A stretch of 33,129 nucleotides of DNA from Sphingobacteriaceae bacterium (GTDB lineage Bacteria > Bacteroidota > Bacteroidia > Sphingobacteriales > Sphingobacteriaceae), in contig JACMJM010000059.1 in the NCBI GenBank assembly GCA_014380615.1, positions 1-33,129 of the forward strand. Reading direction: 5' to 3'. The notes beneath the pieces were generated by a model. It was not told the DNA's origin. It did no database searches and worked only from the letters and a program-made list of their open reading frames with translations. A program made the position numbers and the translations under genes. This document shows positions 22,462 to 31,065 of this stretch, piece after piece (positions within the stretch are counted from its first letter, which is position 1; every line of letters begins with the position of its first letter).

Positions 22462-23723
22462 ACCAGGTATTCAAATAATGTCAAATCCCTGTTTATTTCT
22501 TTAAAATCAAACTTAAGTGCCTCCATGCGTTCAATAAGTCTGCCGTAGTCATCTGCAGATTTTAGTTCGATCCCTACCAGGGCCGGCCCGTATTCTTTCT
22601 GAATCTTCTTAATAAACTCAAATCTGGTTATATCATCATCAGGCCCTAAAACTTCATTTACAAACAGCTTTAAAGCTCCCGGACGCTGCGGGAAGTTTAT
22701 TACGAAATAATGCTTAAGCTTTTCATAGAGCAGAGATAGCTCTTTTATTTCCTGCATGCGTTCAATGTCGTTATTGCCTCCACTAAGTACGCAGACTACT
22801 TTTTTGCCTTTTATTTGGTCGGCGCAAAAATCTAATGCCGCCACAGACAAGGCACCCGCCGGTTCAGCAACTATTGCGTCCTCATTGTAAAGTTTGAGAA
22901 TGGTTGTGCAAACCTTTCCTTCCGGGACAAGAATTAATTCATCTAAAACCTCGCGGCAAATAGGGAAGGTGAGTTCGCCCGCACGTTTTACGGAGGCGCC
23001 GTCTACAAAGCGGTTAATTACTTCCAGGGTTACAGGGCCATCATTTTGTAAAGCTCTCGACATGGAAGGGGCTCCCTCTGGCTCCACACCAAATATTTTT
23101 ATATCAGGATTAACGCCTTTCATATAAATTCCGGCACCGGCAGATAGGCCCCCGCCGCCAACCGGAACAATCACAACATCTGCATCAGGAAGATCTTCAA
23201 GAATTTCAACGCCTACCGTTCCCTGACCTTCAATGATCTTGTAGTTATCAAAGGGCGGAATAAAGGTCATTTTGTTTACATCTGTGTAGGTGAGCGCTTC
23301 TTTAAGGCAATCATCAAAGGTATCCCCGACCAGAACAATTTCGATCATGCCTCCACCGAACATTCTGGTTTGGTTAATCTTTTGTTTCGGAGTTATTTCG
23401 GGCATGAAGATCATACCTTTGGTGTTCAGTTTTTTACAGGTGAAAGCTACACCCTGCGCATGATTTCCGGCACTGGCACAAACTACACCCTTTGACAATT
23501 GCTCTTCGCTCAACTGGCTAATCATATTATAGGCGCCACGCAATTTGTATGATCGTACCACCTGTAAGTCTTCCCGTTTTAGATATACTTCACATGAATA
23601 TTTTTCTGAAAGGCCTGCATTGTATTCAAGCGGCGTACGCTTAATTACAGTTTGTAATCGTTTTAAGGCGGAAACGGAATCTAATTTGTCGCCGAAGTCC
23701 ATAGATGCGCTAGAAGGGTTCAT
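22458..23723 (-). CDS. ilvA: Threonine ammonia-lyase (threonine dehydratase), biosynthetic
   Basis: IlvA deaminates threonine to 2-oxobutyrate, the entry to isoleucine synthesis. PLP lysine is K60 in VRSYKLRGAYN; the glycine phosphate loop is VGGGGLSAG; a C-terminal ACT-like regulatory domain (about residues 335-421) suggests feedback control by isoleucine. The 421-residue length matches the short single-ACT form. The start overlaps the HEPN gene by 14 bases; an alternative ATG at 23702 (residue 8) would put it 7 bases after the HEPN stop. In either case it is downstream of, and probably co-transcribed with, the MNT-HEPN pair. The 3' end overlaps the ABC gene by 4 bases on the other strand. 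Confidence 0.95.
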   Translation of the reverse strand: MNPSSASMDFGDKLDSVSALKRLQTVIKRTPLEYNAGLSEKYSCEVYLKREDLQVVRSYKLRGAYNMISQLSEEQLSKGVVCASAGNHAQGVAFTCKKLNTKGMIFMPEITPKQKINQTRMFGGGMIEIVLVGDTFDDCLKEALTYTDVNKMTFIPPFDNYKIIEGQGTVGVEILEDLPDADVVIVPVGGGGLSAGAGIYMKGVNPDIKIFGVEPEGAPSMSRALQNDGPVTLEVINRFVDGASVKRAGELTFPICREVLDELILVPEGKVCTTILKLYNEDAIVAEPAGALSVAALDFCADQIKGKKVVCVLSGGNNDIERMQEIKELSLLYEKLKHYFVINFPQRPGALKLFVNEVLGPDDDITRFEFIKKIQKEYGPALVGIELKSADDYGRLIERMEALKFDFKEINRDLTLFEYLV

Positions 23724-24072
23724 TAAAGCTTGTGGCCAAGATATGTTGAACCTGATTTTTAAATATTGGCAATTTTACTGAAGCAATATCCCATACAATC
23801 TCAAAATCAATTCCAAAATATTGATGGGCAATGATGTTCCTTGTACTGCGAATCTGTCTCCATTCAGCTTCAGGGGATTGAGACTTAAGTGATTCACTCA
23901 AATGTGAAACTGCTTCGCCAATTACTTGAATCTGCATAAGCGTTGCATTGCGAACTAATGAACTATCGAGAAATGTGGAATGGTCAACAGTAATGATGTA
24001 AGATTCTATCTCCGAAATTGCTTCCAGAATATGGAGAAGCCGGGTTTTATCATTCAGAGTGTCATTTCTCAT
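23710..24072 (-). CDS. HEPN-family RNase toxin (HepT-like, DUF86)
   Basis: A 120-residue helical HEPN protein. The RX4HXY motif is intact: R78, H83 and Y85 in RNIIAHQYFG. In characterised HepT-MntA pairs the HEPN protein is an RNase toxin, and the paired nucleotidyltransferase neutralises it by AMPylating the tyrosine of this motif. The gene overlaps the MNT gene by 11 bases upstream and ilvA by 14 bases downstream. A full motif suggests that the toxin is active. Confidence 0.88.
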   Translation of the reverse strand: MRNDTLNDKTRLLHILEAISEIESYIITVDHSTFLDSSLVRNATLMQIQVIGEAVSHLSESLKSQSPEAEWRQIRSTRNIIAHQYFGIDFEIVWDIASVKLPIFKNQVQHILATSFNEPF

Positions 24073-24355
24073 AGATAAGTTGCTTCTCTTTTTCTACATA
24101 CGGCATGATATATTTGGAAAGACCACGTGAAGAAACTATATCAACTTTCTTTTGTAGCTTTTCTTCCAAATCATCTTTCATTACAAAATAATCCCAGCCT
24201 ATTTTTTGCGAATAATCTAATTCAACTAAAATATCAATATCACTATTAGCATCAGCCTCACCTCTGGAATAGGAACCAAATAAGTAGGCCTTCATTACTG
24301 GTTTGGTAATGAAATACTGTTTGATATAATTTATCTCAGTTTGACTTAGTTGCAT
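24062..24355 (-). CDS. Minimal nucleotidyltransferase antitoxin (MntA-like)
   Basis: A 97-residue MNT-domain protein with the catalytic GS-X10-D-X-D signature (GSYSRGEADANSDIDILVE) and a third acidic residue in KKVDIVSS. It pairs with the overlapping HEPN gene as an antitoxin that modifies the toxin. An ATG at 24367 would add four residues, but a TAnnTTTG box at 24365-24372 on this strand overlaps it, so I place the start at 24355. All three metal-binding acids are present, so enzymatic AMPylation rather than simple binding is expected. Confidence 0.88.
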   Translation of the reverse strand: MQLSQTEINYIKQYFITKPVMKAYLFGSYSRGEADANSDIDILVELDYSQKIGWDYFVMKDDLEEKLQKKVDIVSSRGLSKYIMPYVEKEKQLIYEK

Positions 24356-24364
24356 AGAACAAAA

Positions 24365-24372
24365 CAAATTTA
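24365..24372 (-). promoter_or_regulatory. Candidate -7 box of the MNT-HEPN operon
   Basis: Read on the minus strand this is TAAATTTG, an exact TAnnTTTG match, 9 bases before the ATG at 24355. The leader would be very short. No -33 TTTG is seen at proper spacing. Confidence 0.35.
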
Positions 24373-24424
24373 TAGAAAAGATAATACTAAAGCGGCTCTT
24401 TGAGATTTAATTCTCCGCGGTATG

Positions 24425-24715
24425 TTAAATCACCTTTTCAAAATGCTCCACCACAGGAAACGGATCATAATAATGATGCAGCAAATCCCGCCACTTTAAA
24501 TACACTTCCGATTTTCGAAATCCGATGGTATGATCTTCCAGTTTCTCCCATTTAACAAGTAAGATATACTTATTCTCTTGTTCCAGGCATTTTTGTAAGG
24601 TATGTTCAATATAGCCATTAATTGAGCTAATGTATTGGCCGGCAAGTTTAAAATCGGCTTCAAATTGCGAGTGTACGCCCGGTTTGATATGAAGGATAGC
24701 AACTTCTAAAATCAT
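24425..24715 (-). CDS. ABM-domain (antibiotic biosynthesis monooxygenase-like) protein
   Basis: A 96-residue protein of the ferredoxin-like ABM fold. It shows the typical opening strand ILEVAILHIKPGVHSQFEAD, a central ISSINGYIEHTLQKCLE region, and LLVKWEKLEDHTIGFRKSE. Members include small monooxygenases, heme-degrading enzymes and many of unknown role. It overlaps the methyltransferase gene by an ATGA, which couples their translation. Function is not determined. Confidence 0.8.
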   Translation of the reverse strand: MILEVAILHIKPGVHSQFEADFKLAGQYISSINGYIEHTLQKCLEQENKYILLVKWEKLEDHTIGFRKSEVYLKWRDLLHHYYDPFPVVEHFEKVI

Positions 24716-25500
24716 CTGTTTATTCCTCGTACTTCATTAAGTTTCATAACCATTAGCTCTGCATCAGTTTCAATCCAGTGATTGTATTCTTCAATAGCTT
24801 TCAATCTATCCATATCATCCAGATAACCTTCTTCTACCATTTGGGTGGAGCCTGCAACTTTTGCCCAAATGCCAACCTTTGAAAGGAAATTATCCTCAGC
24901 TTTCTTATACACTTCATCCGAATTAACTACCTCAATATCGGTAAAACCAGCTTCTTTTAAGTAATCCGCTAAGTCTTCAGCAATATGATTGTTCATGCCA
25001 GCATCGGCACGCCATCTTAGAAAGGTGGCGTAGAACTGTTGCATGCTTGCTGGTGGTGCCGGTTTCCATTCAAGAGCTTCGTGGTTGTAGTCTAAGATGG
25101 ATATTAAGCCGCCGGGTTTTAACATGCTTTTCATTTTTATTAAAGCTTCCTTGGGAGTGCTGAGCCATTGCAATGTTCTTGCGGATACTATGAGGTCGAA
25201 CTTTTCTTTTGGCTCATATTGAAAAAGGTCTGCATGGATGAGCTCTAGGTTGGATACAGATTTATAGGTTTCTTTCCCGCTGATAATAAAAGCCTCTGTG
25301 GTGTCAATCCCCGTCACAGAGCCCGATGGCCTGACACGTTCAGCGACGCCTTTAGAGATAGCCCCGGTGCCGCAACCAACGTCTAAAACTTTCATGCCTT
25401 CTTTAAGGATCGGAACCAGCGTTCTGTAGTCGTTTTCCAATGAGCGGTTGTCGAAAATTTTGTTAGCCGTTTGGCCGTCTCTTTTGATTTCTTTGTTCAT
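24712..25500 (-). CDS. Class I SAM-dependent methyltransferase
   Basis: A 262-residue methyltransferase with motif I VLDVGCGTGAISKG (residues 38-51), an acidic post-I residue in GIDTTE, and a Rossmann-like order throughout. The UbiE/Tam-like type acts on small molecules; the acceptor is unknown. It forms a two-gene unit with the ABM-domain protein. A 33-base palindrome lies 14 bases upstream of the start (25515-25547). Confidence 0.85.
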   Translation of the reverse strand: MNKEIKRDGQTANKIFDNRSLENDYRTLVPILKEGMKVLDVGCGTGAISKGVAERVRPSGSVTGIDTTEAFIISGKETYKSVSNLELIHADLFQYEPKEKFDLIVSARTLQWLSTPKEALIKMKSMLKPGGLISILDYNHEALEWKPAPPASMQQFYATFLRWRADAGMNNHIAEDLADYLKEAGFTDIEVVNSDEVYKKAEDNFLSKVGIWAKVAGSTQMVEEGYLDDMDRLKAIEEYNHWIETDAELMVMKLNEVRGINR

Positions 25501-25514
25501 GGTGATTTACTTTA

Positions 25515-25547
25515 AACGCAGACAGCGTTCTGAACGCTGTCTGCGTT
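25515..25547. repeat. 33-bp perfect palindrome upstream of the methyltransferase gene
   Basis: AACGCAGACAGCGTTC, one central base, GAACGCTGTCTGCGTT: a 16-bp perfect inverted repeat. Smaller direct and inverted GCGTT/AACGC units are nested in it. It lies 14 bases before the methyltransferase ATG and next to the leuB terminator. It could be an operator, an RNA hairpin limiting translation, or a dispersed palindrome. Confidence 0.6.
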
Positions 25548-25554
25548 AATCCTT

Positions 25555-25588
25555 AAAACAAAAAACCCGCTATTAAGAAATAGCGGGT
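25555..25588 (-). terminator. Terminator of the leucine operon (after leuB)
   Basis: ACCCGCTATT (25565-25574) pairs with AATAGCGGGT (25579-25588), 10 bp with a 4-base loop. Read on the minus strand it is followed by TTTTTGTTTT. It lies 25 bases after the leuB stop. Confidence 0.88.
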
Positions 25589-25613
25589 CGGTTATTTCTT
25601 TTAATTTGATGTT

Positions 25614-26675
25614 TTAAATGTTGCTTGCCAGCCAATCACCCACCTCACTTGTTTTGTAAGCTTTGGCACCTTTACCAGCAATGTCTTCAGTAACAATACC
25701 TTCAGCTAAAGATTTGTTAACCACCTCGCGAATCAGTTCAGCTTCTTCTTTCAATCCGAAAGCATCTTCAAACATCATTGCTGCAGAAAGTACTGTTGCT
25801 AAAGGATTTGCGATATCTTTTCCAGCTGCCTGAGGGTAAGAACCATGAATTGGCTCGTATAGAGATGTGTGAATTCCTTTAGATGCTGATGGCATTAATC
25901 CCATTGAACCGGAGATTACAGATGCCTCATCTGTCAAAATATCACCGAATAAGTTTTCAGTAATTAAAACGTCGTATGAGCTCGGCCATTGAACCAAACG
26001 CATTGCAACTGCATCTACAAACTCATAACTTACTACAACTTCAGGAAAATCTTTTTCCATATCCTGAACGGTTTCTCTCCAAAGGCGAGAGCTTTCAAGA
26101 ACGTTCGCTTTATCTACGCAACATAATTTTTTACCACGAGTCATAGCCAATTCAAAACCAAGTTTTGCAAGGCGTTGGATTTCTGCACGGGTGTAGGTAC
26201 AAGTATCAAAAGCGGTGTTGCCATCATCTTTTCTGCCACGCTCACCGAAATAAATACCACCGGTTAATTCTCTCAAGATGATTAAGTCGGTACCTTCAAT
26301 ACGCTCTCTCTTTAAAGGAGAATTATCAATTAAAGAAGGGAAGGTGAAAGTAGGACGAACGTTAGCAAATAATCCTAATTTCTGACGCATCTTAAGCAAA
26401 CCCTGCTCAGGGCGAACTGTAGCTTTAGGATCGTTATCATATTTCGGGTGACCGATAGCACCGAATAAAACCGCATCAGCGGCCATACAAACTTCGTGAG
26501 TCGAGTCTGGATAAGGCTCACCACAGTCATCAATAGCCGCAGCGCCGGTTAGGGCAGAGGTCCAGTTCACTTCGTGGCCAAATTTCTTTGATACAGCATC
26601 TACAACTTTAACTGCCTGATCGATTACTTCAGGTCCTATTCCGTCTCCTGCAAGAAGGGCGATATTTAATTTCAT
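25614..26675 (-). CDS. leuB: 3-isopropylmalate dehydrogenase
   Basis: LeuB oxidises and decarboxylates 3-isopropylmalate to 2-oxoisocaproate with NAD+. The LLALLAGDGIGPEV-type opening, REDX-like ELTGGIYFGERG block, and GDILTDEASVISGSMGLMPS metal/NAD region are characteristic; 353 residues is normal. It is the last gene of the leu cluster, 10 bases after a lipoprotein gene and before a strong terminator. Confidence 0.97.
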   Translation of the reverse strand: MKLNIALLAGDGIGPEVIDQAVKVVDAVSKKFGHEVNWTSALTGAAAIDDCGEPYPDSTHEVCMAADAVLFGAIGHPKYDNDPKATVRPEQGLLKMRQKLGLFANVRPTFTFPSLIDNSPLKRERIEGTDLIILRELTGGIYFGERGRKDDGNTAFDTCTYTRAEIQRLAKLGFELAMTRGKKLCCVDKANVLESSRLWRETVQDMEKDFPEVVVSYEFVDAVAMRLVQWPSSYDVLITENLFGDILTDEASVISGSMGLMPSASKGIHTSLYEPIHGSYPQAAGKDIANPLATVLSAAMMFEDAFGLKEEAELIREVVNKSLAEGIVTEDIAGKGAKAYKTSEVGDWLASNI

Positions 26676-26685
26676 TGTGGTTATG

Positions 26686-27000
26686 TTAATTATTGTGTTT
26701 GTTACTTCTTATGTGTTCAGAGATAACCTGATCATCCTTATTAATTACTTCATACTTTAGTGGAAGGCTTAGCATGCCCTCGCCGTTTTTTGCTGCGCTG
26801 TCGGCTATGAACCACAGGAAGCTGGTGTTTTCAGCCAAGGAATCGTTTTGGGCAAAAAATGATTTTTCTTCTTCAAAGCGAGATGTCTCATTTTTATCGC
26901 CAATACTTTGATAATAGATTTTTAGACGATAATTAGTTTCTTCCTTACAAGAGATAAGGCATGTAACCAGAAGGAGAGAAAATAGCATAATTTTATTCAT
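26686..27000 (-). CDS. Small lipoprotein of unknown function
   Basis: A 104-residue predicted lipoprotein: a short hydrophobic signal with lipobox LISC and lipidated C18. The mature part is charged, and no domain is recognised. It is inserted between the second synthase gene and leuB, an unusual place for an envelope protein. It is co-directional and closely spaced, so probably expressed with leuB. Confidence 0.7.
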   Translation of the reverse strand: MNKIMLFSLLLVTCLISCKEETNYRLKIYYQSIGDKNETSRFEEEKSFFAQNDSLAENTSFLWFIADSAAKNGEGMLSLPLKYEVINKDDQVISEHIRSNKHNN

Positions 27001-27060
27001 GGCGATTAAAAGTTTAGTTTACACTTAGAATTGAAATCTTGTAAATTGTTACCCCGTTCA

Positions 27061-28578
27061 TTAAATGATATTTAACATCTTCTGTGTCGCCTTAATTGCA
27101 CAGACCGTTTGGTCTGAGTCTAATCCACGAGTTTTAAAAGTCCTGCTGTCTTTTTCCCATGTAATAACTGTTTCGCACAATGCATCCGAACTACTTCCTG
27201 GAGCTATACGAACCGTATAATCTATCAGTTTAGGTAAATGCATGCTTTTCTTTGTGTAAACCTTCTTCAAAGCATTCATGAATGCATCAAATTGACCATC
27301 TCCTTGGGCATGCTCTTCATGTATCTTTCCTTCGATAGAAATCGCAATGGTTGCAGAAGGGCGTAATCCCTTTGAGTGTGTTAATGCATAAGATTCAACT
27401 TTGATTTTATCCTCATACAGGTTGCTGTCTAACACATCAGAAATGATATATGGCAAATCTTCCTTGGTAACTGTCTCTTTTTTATCGCCTAACTCAATAA
27501 CCCGCTGAGTCACTTTTTTAAGATCCTCATCGTTTAGCTTAAGGCCAAGTTCTTGTAAGTTCTTTTCAATATTGGCTTTGCCCGAGGTTTTACCGAGAGC
27601 ATATTTGCGTTTCCTTCCAAATCGCTCAGGAAGCAAATCGTTGAAGTATAAATTCTTTTTATTGTCGCCGTCTGCGTGGATTCCAGCTGTTTGGGTAAAT
27701 ACATATTCGCCTACGATCGGCTTGTTTGAGGGAATCCGAACTCCAGAGAAGGTTTCTACTAATTTGCTTACCTGATAAATAGAAGATTCTTTTAAGGAAA
27801 TTTCTACTTCAGGCAGAAAGTCGTTTATCACAGCTATCGCACTCGCCATAGGTGCATTTCCAGCCCGCTCACCCATACCATTGATGGTTAAATGTAAGCC
27901 ATCAATACCGGCTTTTACAGATTCTAAGACGCAAGCGGTTCCTAAATCGTAATCGTTATGGGCATGGAAATCAAAATGGATATGAGGGTATTTTGATTTG
28001 ATTTCTGTTATATATTGAAAAGCTTCTGATGGAATTAAAATACCTAAAGTATCCGGCAATAAGATCCTTTTGACTGGTTGAGTAGATAAGAACTCCAAAT
28101 ATTGCATGGTATACTCGTGAGAGTTACGCATGCCGTTGCTCCAATCTTCTAAATAAACATTGGTTTCTATGCCTTCCGCTTTCGCTGATGCTATTGATTC
28201 AGCAACTTCCGAAAAGTGCTGTTCAGGAGTTTTTTTAAGCTGGTAGGTGAGGTGGTTCAATGAACCTTTAGTAAGTAAGTTTTGAACTTTAACACCAGCC
28301 CGTTTCATCCAGTCGATTGAAACGCCTTTGTCAACAAAGGATAATACCTCTATCGTGTGCAGATAATTGTTTTTCTCCGCCCAGTTTGTAATAGCCTTAA
28401 CCGCTTGAAATTCCCCTTCTGATACGCGTGCTGAAGCAATTTCTACCCTGTCGACATGTAGTTCTTCAAGCAGTAATTGGGCAATGGTCAGTTTCTCTGA
28501 GATGGAAAATGATACGCCAGATGTTTGCTCTCCGTCGCGGAGAGTGGTATCCATGATTTCTATTTTCCGTTTTTCCAT
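27061..28578 (-). CDS. 2-isopropylmalate/citramalate synthase family protein
   Basis: A 505-residue HMGL-family condensing enzyme with the LeuA-type C-terminal regulatory domain. It shows the catalytic DTTLRDGEQ (10-18), the metal ligands H205 and H207 (FHAHND), and GMGERAGNAP. It differs from the leuA in this window: GERAGNAPMASA here against [12 protein letters not shown] there, and it lies between leuD and leuB. This could be an (R)-citramalate synthase feeding isoleucine from pyruvate and acetyl-CoA, or a second isopropylmalate synthase. Sequence alone does not decide the acceptor substrate. Confidence 0.85.
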   Translation of the reverse strand: MEKRKIEIMDTTLRDGEQTSGVSFSISEKLTIAQLLLEELHVDRVEIASARVSEGEFQAVKAITNWAEKNNYLHTIEVLSFVDKGVSIDWMKRAGVKVQNLLTKGSLNHLTYQLKKTPEQHFSEVAESIASAKAEGIETNVYLEDWSNGMRNSHEYTMQYLEFLSTQPVKRILLPDTLGILIPSEAFQYITEIKSKYPHIHFDFHAHNDYDLGTACVLESVKAGIDGLHLTINGMGERAGNAPMASAIAVINDFLPEVEISLKESSIYQVSKLVETFSGVRIPSNKPIVGEYVFTQTAGIHADGDNKKNLYFNDLLPERFGRKRKYALGKTSGKANIEKNLQELGLKLNDEDLKKVTQRVIELGDKKETVTKEDLPYIISDVLDSNLYEDKIKVESYALTHSKGLRPSATIAISIEGKIHEEHAQGDGQFDAFMNALKKVYTKKSMHLPKLIDYTVRIAPGSSSDALCETVITWEKDSRTFKTRGLDSDQTVCAIKATQKMLNII

Positions 28579-28603
28579 TGTCTTTTTTTAGTACTGCTCG
28601 TTA

Positions 28604-28713
28604 ATGCTTGCAGGTTGCGTGAGGGATTGGAGTGAAAAGCCCACAGTCCCGATTCTTCATCGGGGCGAGGACTTGTAACGAAAAGCCCGACCGCCTCTTC
28701 GGCGGACACGCCC
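28604..28713. repeat. Structured intergenic repeat between leuD and the second synthase
   Basis: About 110 bases with two hairpins, CCCGA/TCGGG (28648-28652, 28660-28664) and CCGCC/GGCGG (28691-28695, 28701-28705). Read on the minus strand, two related half-units both start GGGCTTTTC and run into a C-rich end (around 28680-28688 and 28634-28642). It resembles dispersed Bacteroidota intergenic repeats that I remember, but copy number cannot be checked here. Confidence 0.5.
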
Positions 28714-28737
28714 AAATCTCTATTTTAAAATCTTCTA

Positions 28738-29334
28738 TTATAGCGGCAAATGCGTTGCAAATTCCTCAATTTCCGTTTTCATGCTTTGAAGATAATCGAT
28801 ATCATCAAATCCATTCGTCATGTTATCTTTTTTGTAAACGCTGATATCAAAGCTCTCTTTTTCGCCGGTAGGCAAAAGAGTGATGGTTTGCTCTGGGAGG
28901 TTTATTTCGAGTTGAGTCGATGGATCTGCAAATATCGCAGCATAGATCTTTTCTAAAAATTCAGCGCTCACTTGTACTGGTAACACACCAATATTTAAAC
29001 AGTTGTTCTTGAAGATATCAGCAAAAAAGCTGGATACCACGCAACGGAACCCATAATCGTAAACCGCCCATGCAGCATGCTCTCTTGAAGAGCCAGATCC
29101 GAAGTTCTTGCCACCTACCAGGATTTTACCTGAATAAGTAGGGTCGTTCAAAACGAAATCTGCTTTAGGTGTATTGTCGTGATTGTATCTCCAGTCGCGG
29201 AATAAATTATCTCCAAAGCCAACACGCTCGGTTGCTTTTAAGAAACGTGCCGGGATGATCTGGTCAGTATCCACATTCTCGATTGGAAGGGGAACTGCGG
29301 TGCTGGTAAGTATGTTAAATTTATCGTAAGCCAT
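28738..29334 (-). CDS. leuD: 3-isopropylmalate dehydratase small subunit
   Basis: LeuD is the 198-residue swivelling small subunit that, with LeuC, isomerises 2- to 3-isopropylmalate. NVDTDQIIPARFL near residues 20-32 and NFGSGSSREHAAWA are family hallmarks. It follows leuC after a 130-base repeat-bearing gap. Confidence 0.96.
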   Translation of the reverse strand: MAYDKFNILTSTAVPLPIENVDTDQIIPARFLKATERVGFGDNLFRDWRYNHDNTPKADFVLNDPTYSGKILVGGKNFGSGSSREHAAWAVYDYGFRCVVSSFFADIFKNNCLNIGVLPVQVSAEFLEKIYAAIFADPSTQLEINLPEQTITLLPTGEKESFDISVYKKDNMTNGFDDIDYLQSMKTEIEEFATHLPL

Positions 29335-29343
29335 TTTTTTATA

Positions 29344-29466
29344 GTATCAAGTATATGGTATCAAGTATCTGGATTGAGAGCCAAGAAGTAAGAGTCAAGA
29401 ATCAAGACAAAGCGCCTATTACTCTGCTCCTTGTCATTGTTCTTTTGTCTTTACTCTTTTGTCCTT
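29344..29466. repeat. Tandem and inverted repeat block between leuC and leuD
   Basis: GTATCAAGTATATG (29344-29357) and GTATCAAGTATCTG (29358-29371) are tandem 14-mers with one mismatch. AAGAGTCAAGAATCAAGACA (from 29390) is an imperfect complement of the CTTTTGTCTTTACTCTTTTG region (29442-29461). The second arm runs up to the leuC stop codon. It looks like a dispersed intergenic element. Confidence 0.45.
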
Positions 29467-30877
29467 AAACTAATTCCTTTTCCTGTAACAAAGTCCTTGG
29501 ATCTGTTACTTTTCCCGTAATCGCTGCCGCAGCTGCTACAAGCGGACTTGCAAGCATTGTTCTAGCACCCGGGCCTTGCCTTCCTTCAAAGTTTCTGTTC
29601 GAAGTACTTACAGCATATTTACCGGCAGGAACTTTATCGTCGTTCATCGCTAAACAAGCAGAACAACCTGGCTGACGTAATGTAAAACCAGCTTCCGTTA
29701 AAATATCCAATAAACCTTCTTCTTTGATTTGTGCTTCAACAATGTGAGATCCCGGAACTAACCAAGCCGTAACATTATCTGCTTTATGTTTGCCTTTAAT
29801 TAATGAGGTGAAAGCTCTGAAATCTTCAATTCTACCGTTTGTACAGCTTCCAACGAAAACATAATCAACCGGTTTGCCAATCATCGAATCCCCTTCATGG
29901 AAGCCCATGTAGTTAAGCGATTTCTCATAGGTAGCCACACCACCTTCTACTTGTTCAGCATCAGGTATGGCGTTTGAGATACCCATTCCCATTCCAGGAT
30001 TGGTTCCGTAAGTGATCATCGGCTCAATACTCGAACCATCGAATGTGTACTCTTTATCAAATACCGCATCAGCATCTGTTTTAAGCGTTAGCCAGTAAGC
30101 CATCGCTTTATCCCAAGCTTCAGCTTTTGGAGTAAACTCTCTGCCAGCTACATACTCGTAAGTAGTTTGGTCCGGAGCGATCATACCACCACGTGCACCC
30201 ATTTCGATACTCAGGTTACAAACCGTCATGCGGCCTTCCATGCTCATTTTCTCAAATACTTCACCTGCATATTCTACGAAGTAACCGGTAGCACCTGAAG
30301 TTGTCAGTTTAGAAATGATGAACAATGCAACATCTTTCGGAGTAACGCCATAACCCAAGCTTCCAGTAATGTTGATACGCATACTCTTGGGCTTCTGCTG
30401 CATAATACACTGCGCTGCAAGCACCATCTCAACTTCCGATGTTCCGATACCAAAAGCAATAGCACCAAAAGCACCATGTGTAGAAGTATGCGAATCACCG
30501 CAAACAATCGTTGAACCCGGCTGAGTGATTCCATATTCTGGTCCCACCACGTGTACAATACCATTTTTCTGGTGACCTAAGCCCCAGTGACTGATTCCGT
30601 ATTCTGCAGAGTTAGTCTCCAATGCTTTAAGCTGGTTAGCCGAAAGCGGGTCAGAAACCGGTAAATGCTGATTAATTGTAGGTGTGTTATGGTCGGCCGT
30701 AGCGAATGTACGGTTCGGATATAACACGGTAGCGCCGCGGCTTTTTAATCCCAGAAACGCAACCGGACTGGTTACTTCATGAATTAAATGACGATCAATA
30801 AATAATACGTCCGGTCCACCTTCAATCTTTCGCACTACGTGCTTATCCCACACCTTATCAAATAATGTCTTGCTCAT
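29465..30877 (-). CDS. leuC: 3-isopropylmalate dehydratase large subunit
   Basis: LeuC is the aconitase-family subunit, 470 residues. The [4Fe-4S] cysteines are visible in [11 protein letters not shown] and [10 protein letters not shown], and [13 protein letters not shown] is the substrate-binding block. It acts with LeuD. The stop codon lies at the edge of the repeat block at 29344-29466. Confidence 0.97.
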   Translation of the reverse strand: MSKTLFDKVWDKHVVRKIEGGPDVLFIDRHLIHEVTSPVAFLGLKSRGATVLYPNRTFATADHNTPTINQHLPVSDPLSANQLKALETNSAEYGISHWGLGHQKNGIVHVVGPEYGITQPGSTIVCGDSHTSTHGAFGAIAFGIGTSEVEMVLAAQCIMQQKPKSMRINITGSLGYGVTPKDVALFIISKLTTSGATGYFVEYAGEVFEKMSMEGRMTVCNLSIEMGARGGMIAPDQTTYEYVAGREFTPKAEAWDKAMAYWLTLKTDADAVFDKEYTFDGSSIEPMITYGTNPGMGMGISNAIPDAEQVEGGVATYEKSLNYMGFHEGDSMIGKPVDYVFVGSCTNGRIEDFRAFTSLIKGKHKADNVTAWLVPGSHIVEAQIKEEGLLDILTEAGFTLRQPGCSACLAMNDDKVPAGKYAVSTSNRNFEGRQGPGARTMLASPLVAAAAAITGKVTDPRTLLQEKELV

Positions 30878-30948
30878 TTTATTTTACCTTTTTAATTATC
30901 TGTGTTCCTGTTTTTAACGAACAGGATATGTTATTTGTATTCTGTTGG

Positions 30949-31065
30949 CCTCACCCGCCTTTGCGCTCTGGCTTCCGCACCCTCTCCCAAGGGAGAGGAG
31001 TTTAAAACTCGAGAACTATGCGCCCAGGCTAAGCTCCCTGAATTCCCCCTTTAGGGGATAGGGGC
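30949..31065. repeat. Bipartite palindromic repeat, copy A
   Basis: Half 1 is 30949-31004 and half 2 is 31021-31065. Half 1 contains CCTCTCCC-aa-GGGAGAGG (30981-30998). Half 2 contains CCCC-ttta-GGGG and supplies the last eleven codons and the stop of the DUF1801 gene. Copy B is at 31507-31678. Confidence 0.8.
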
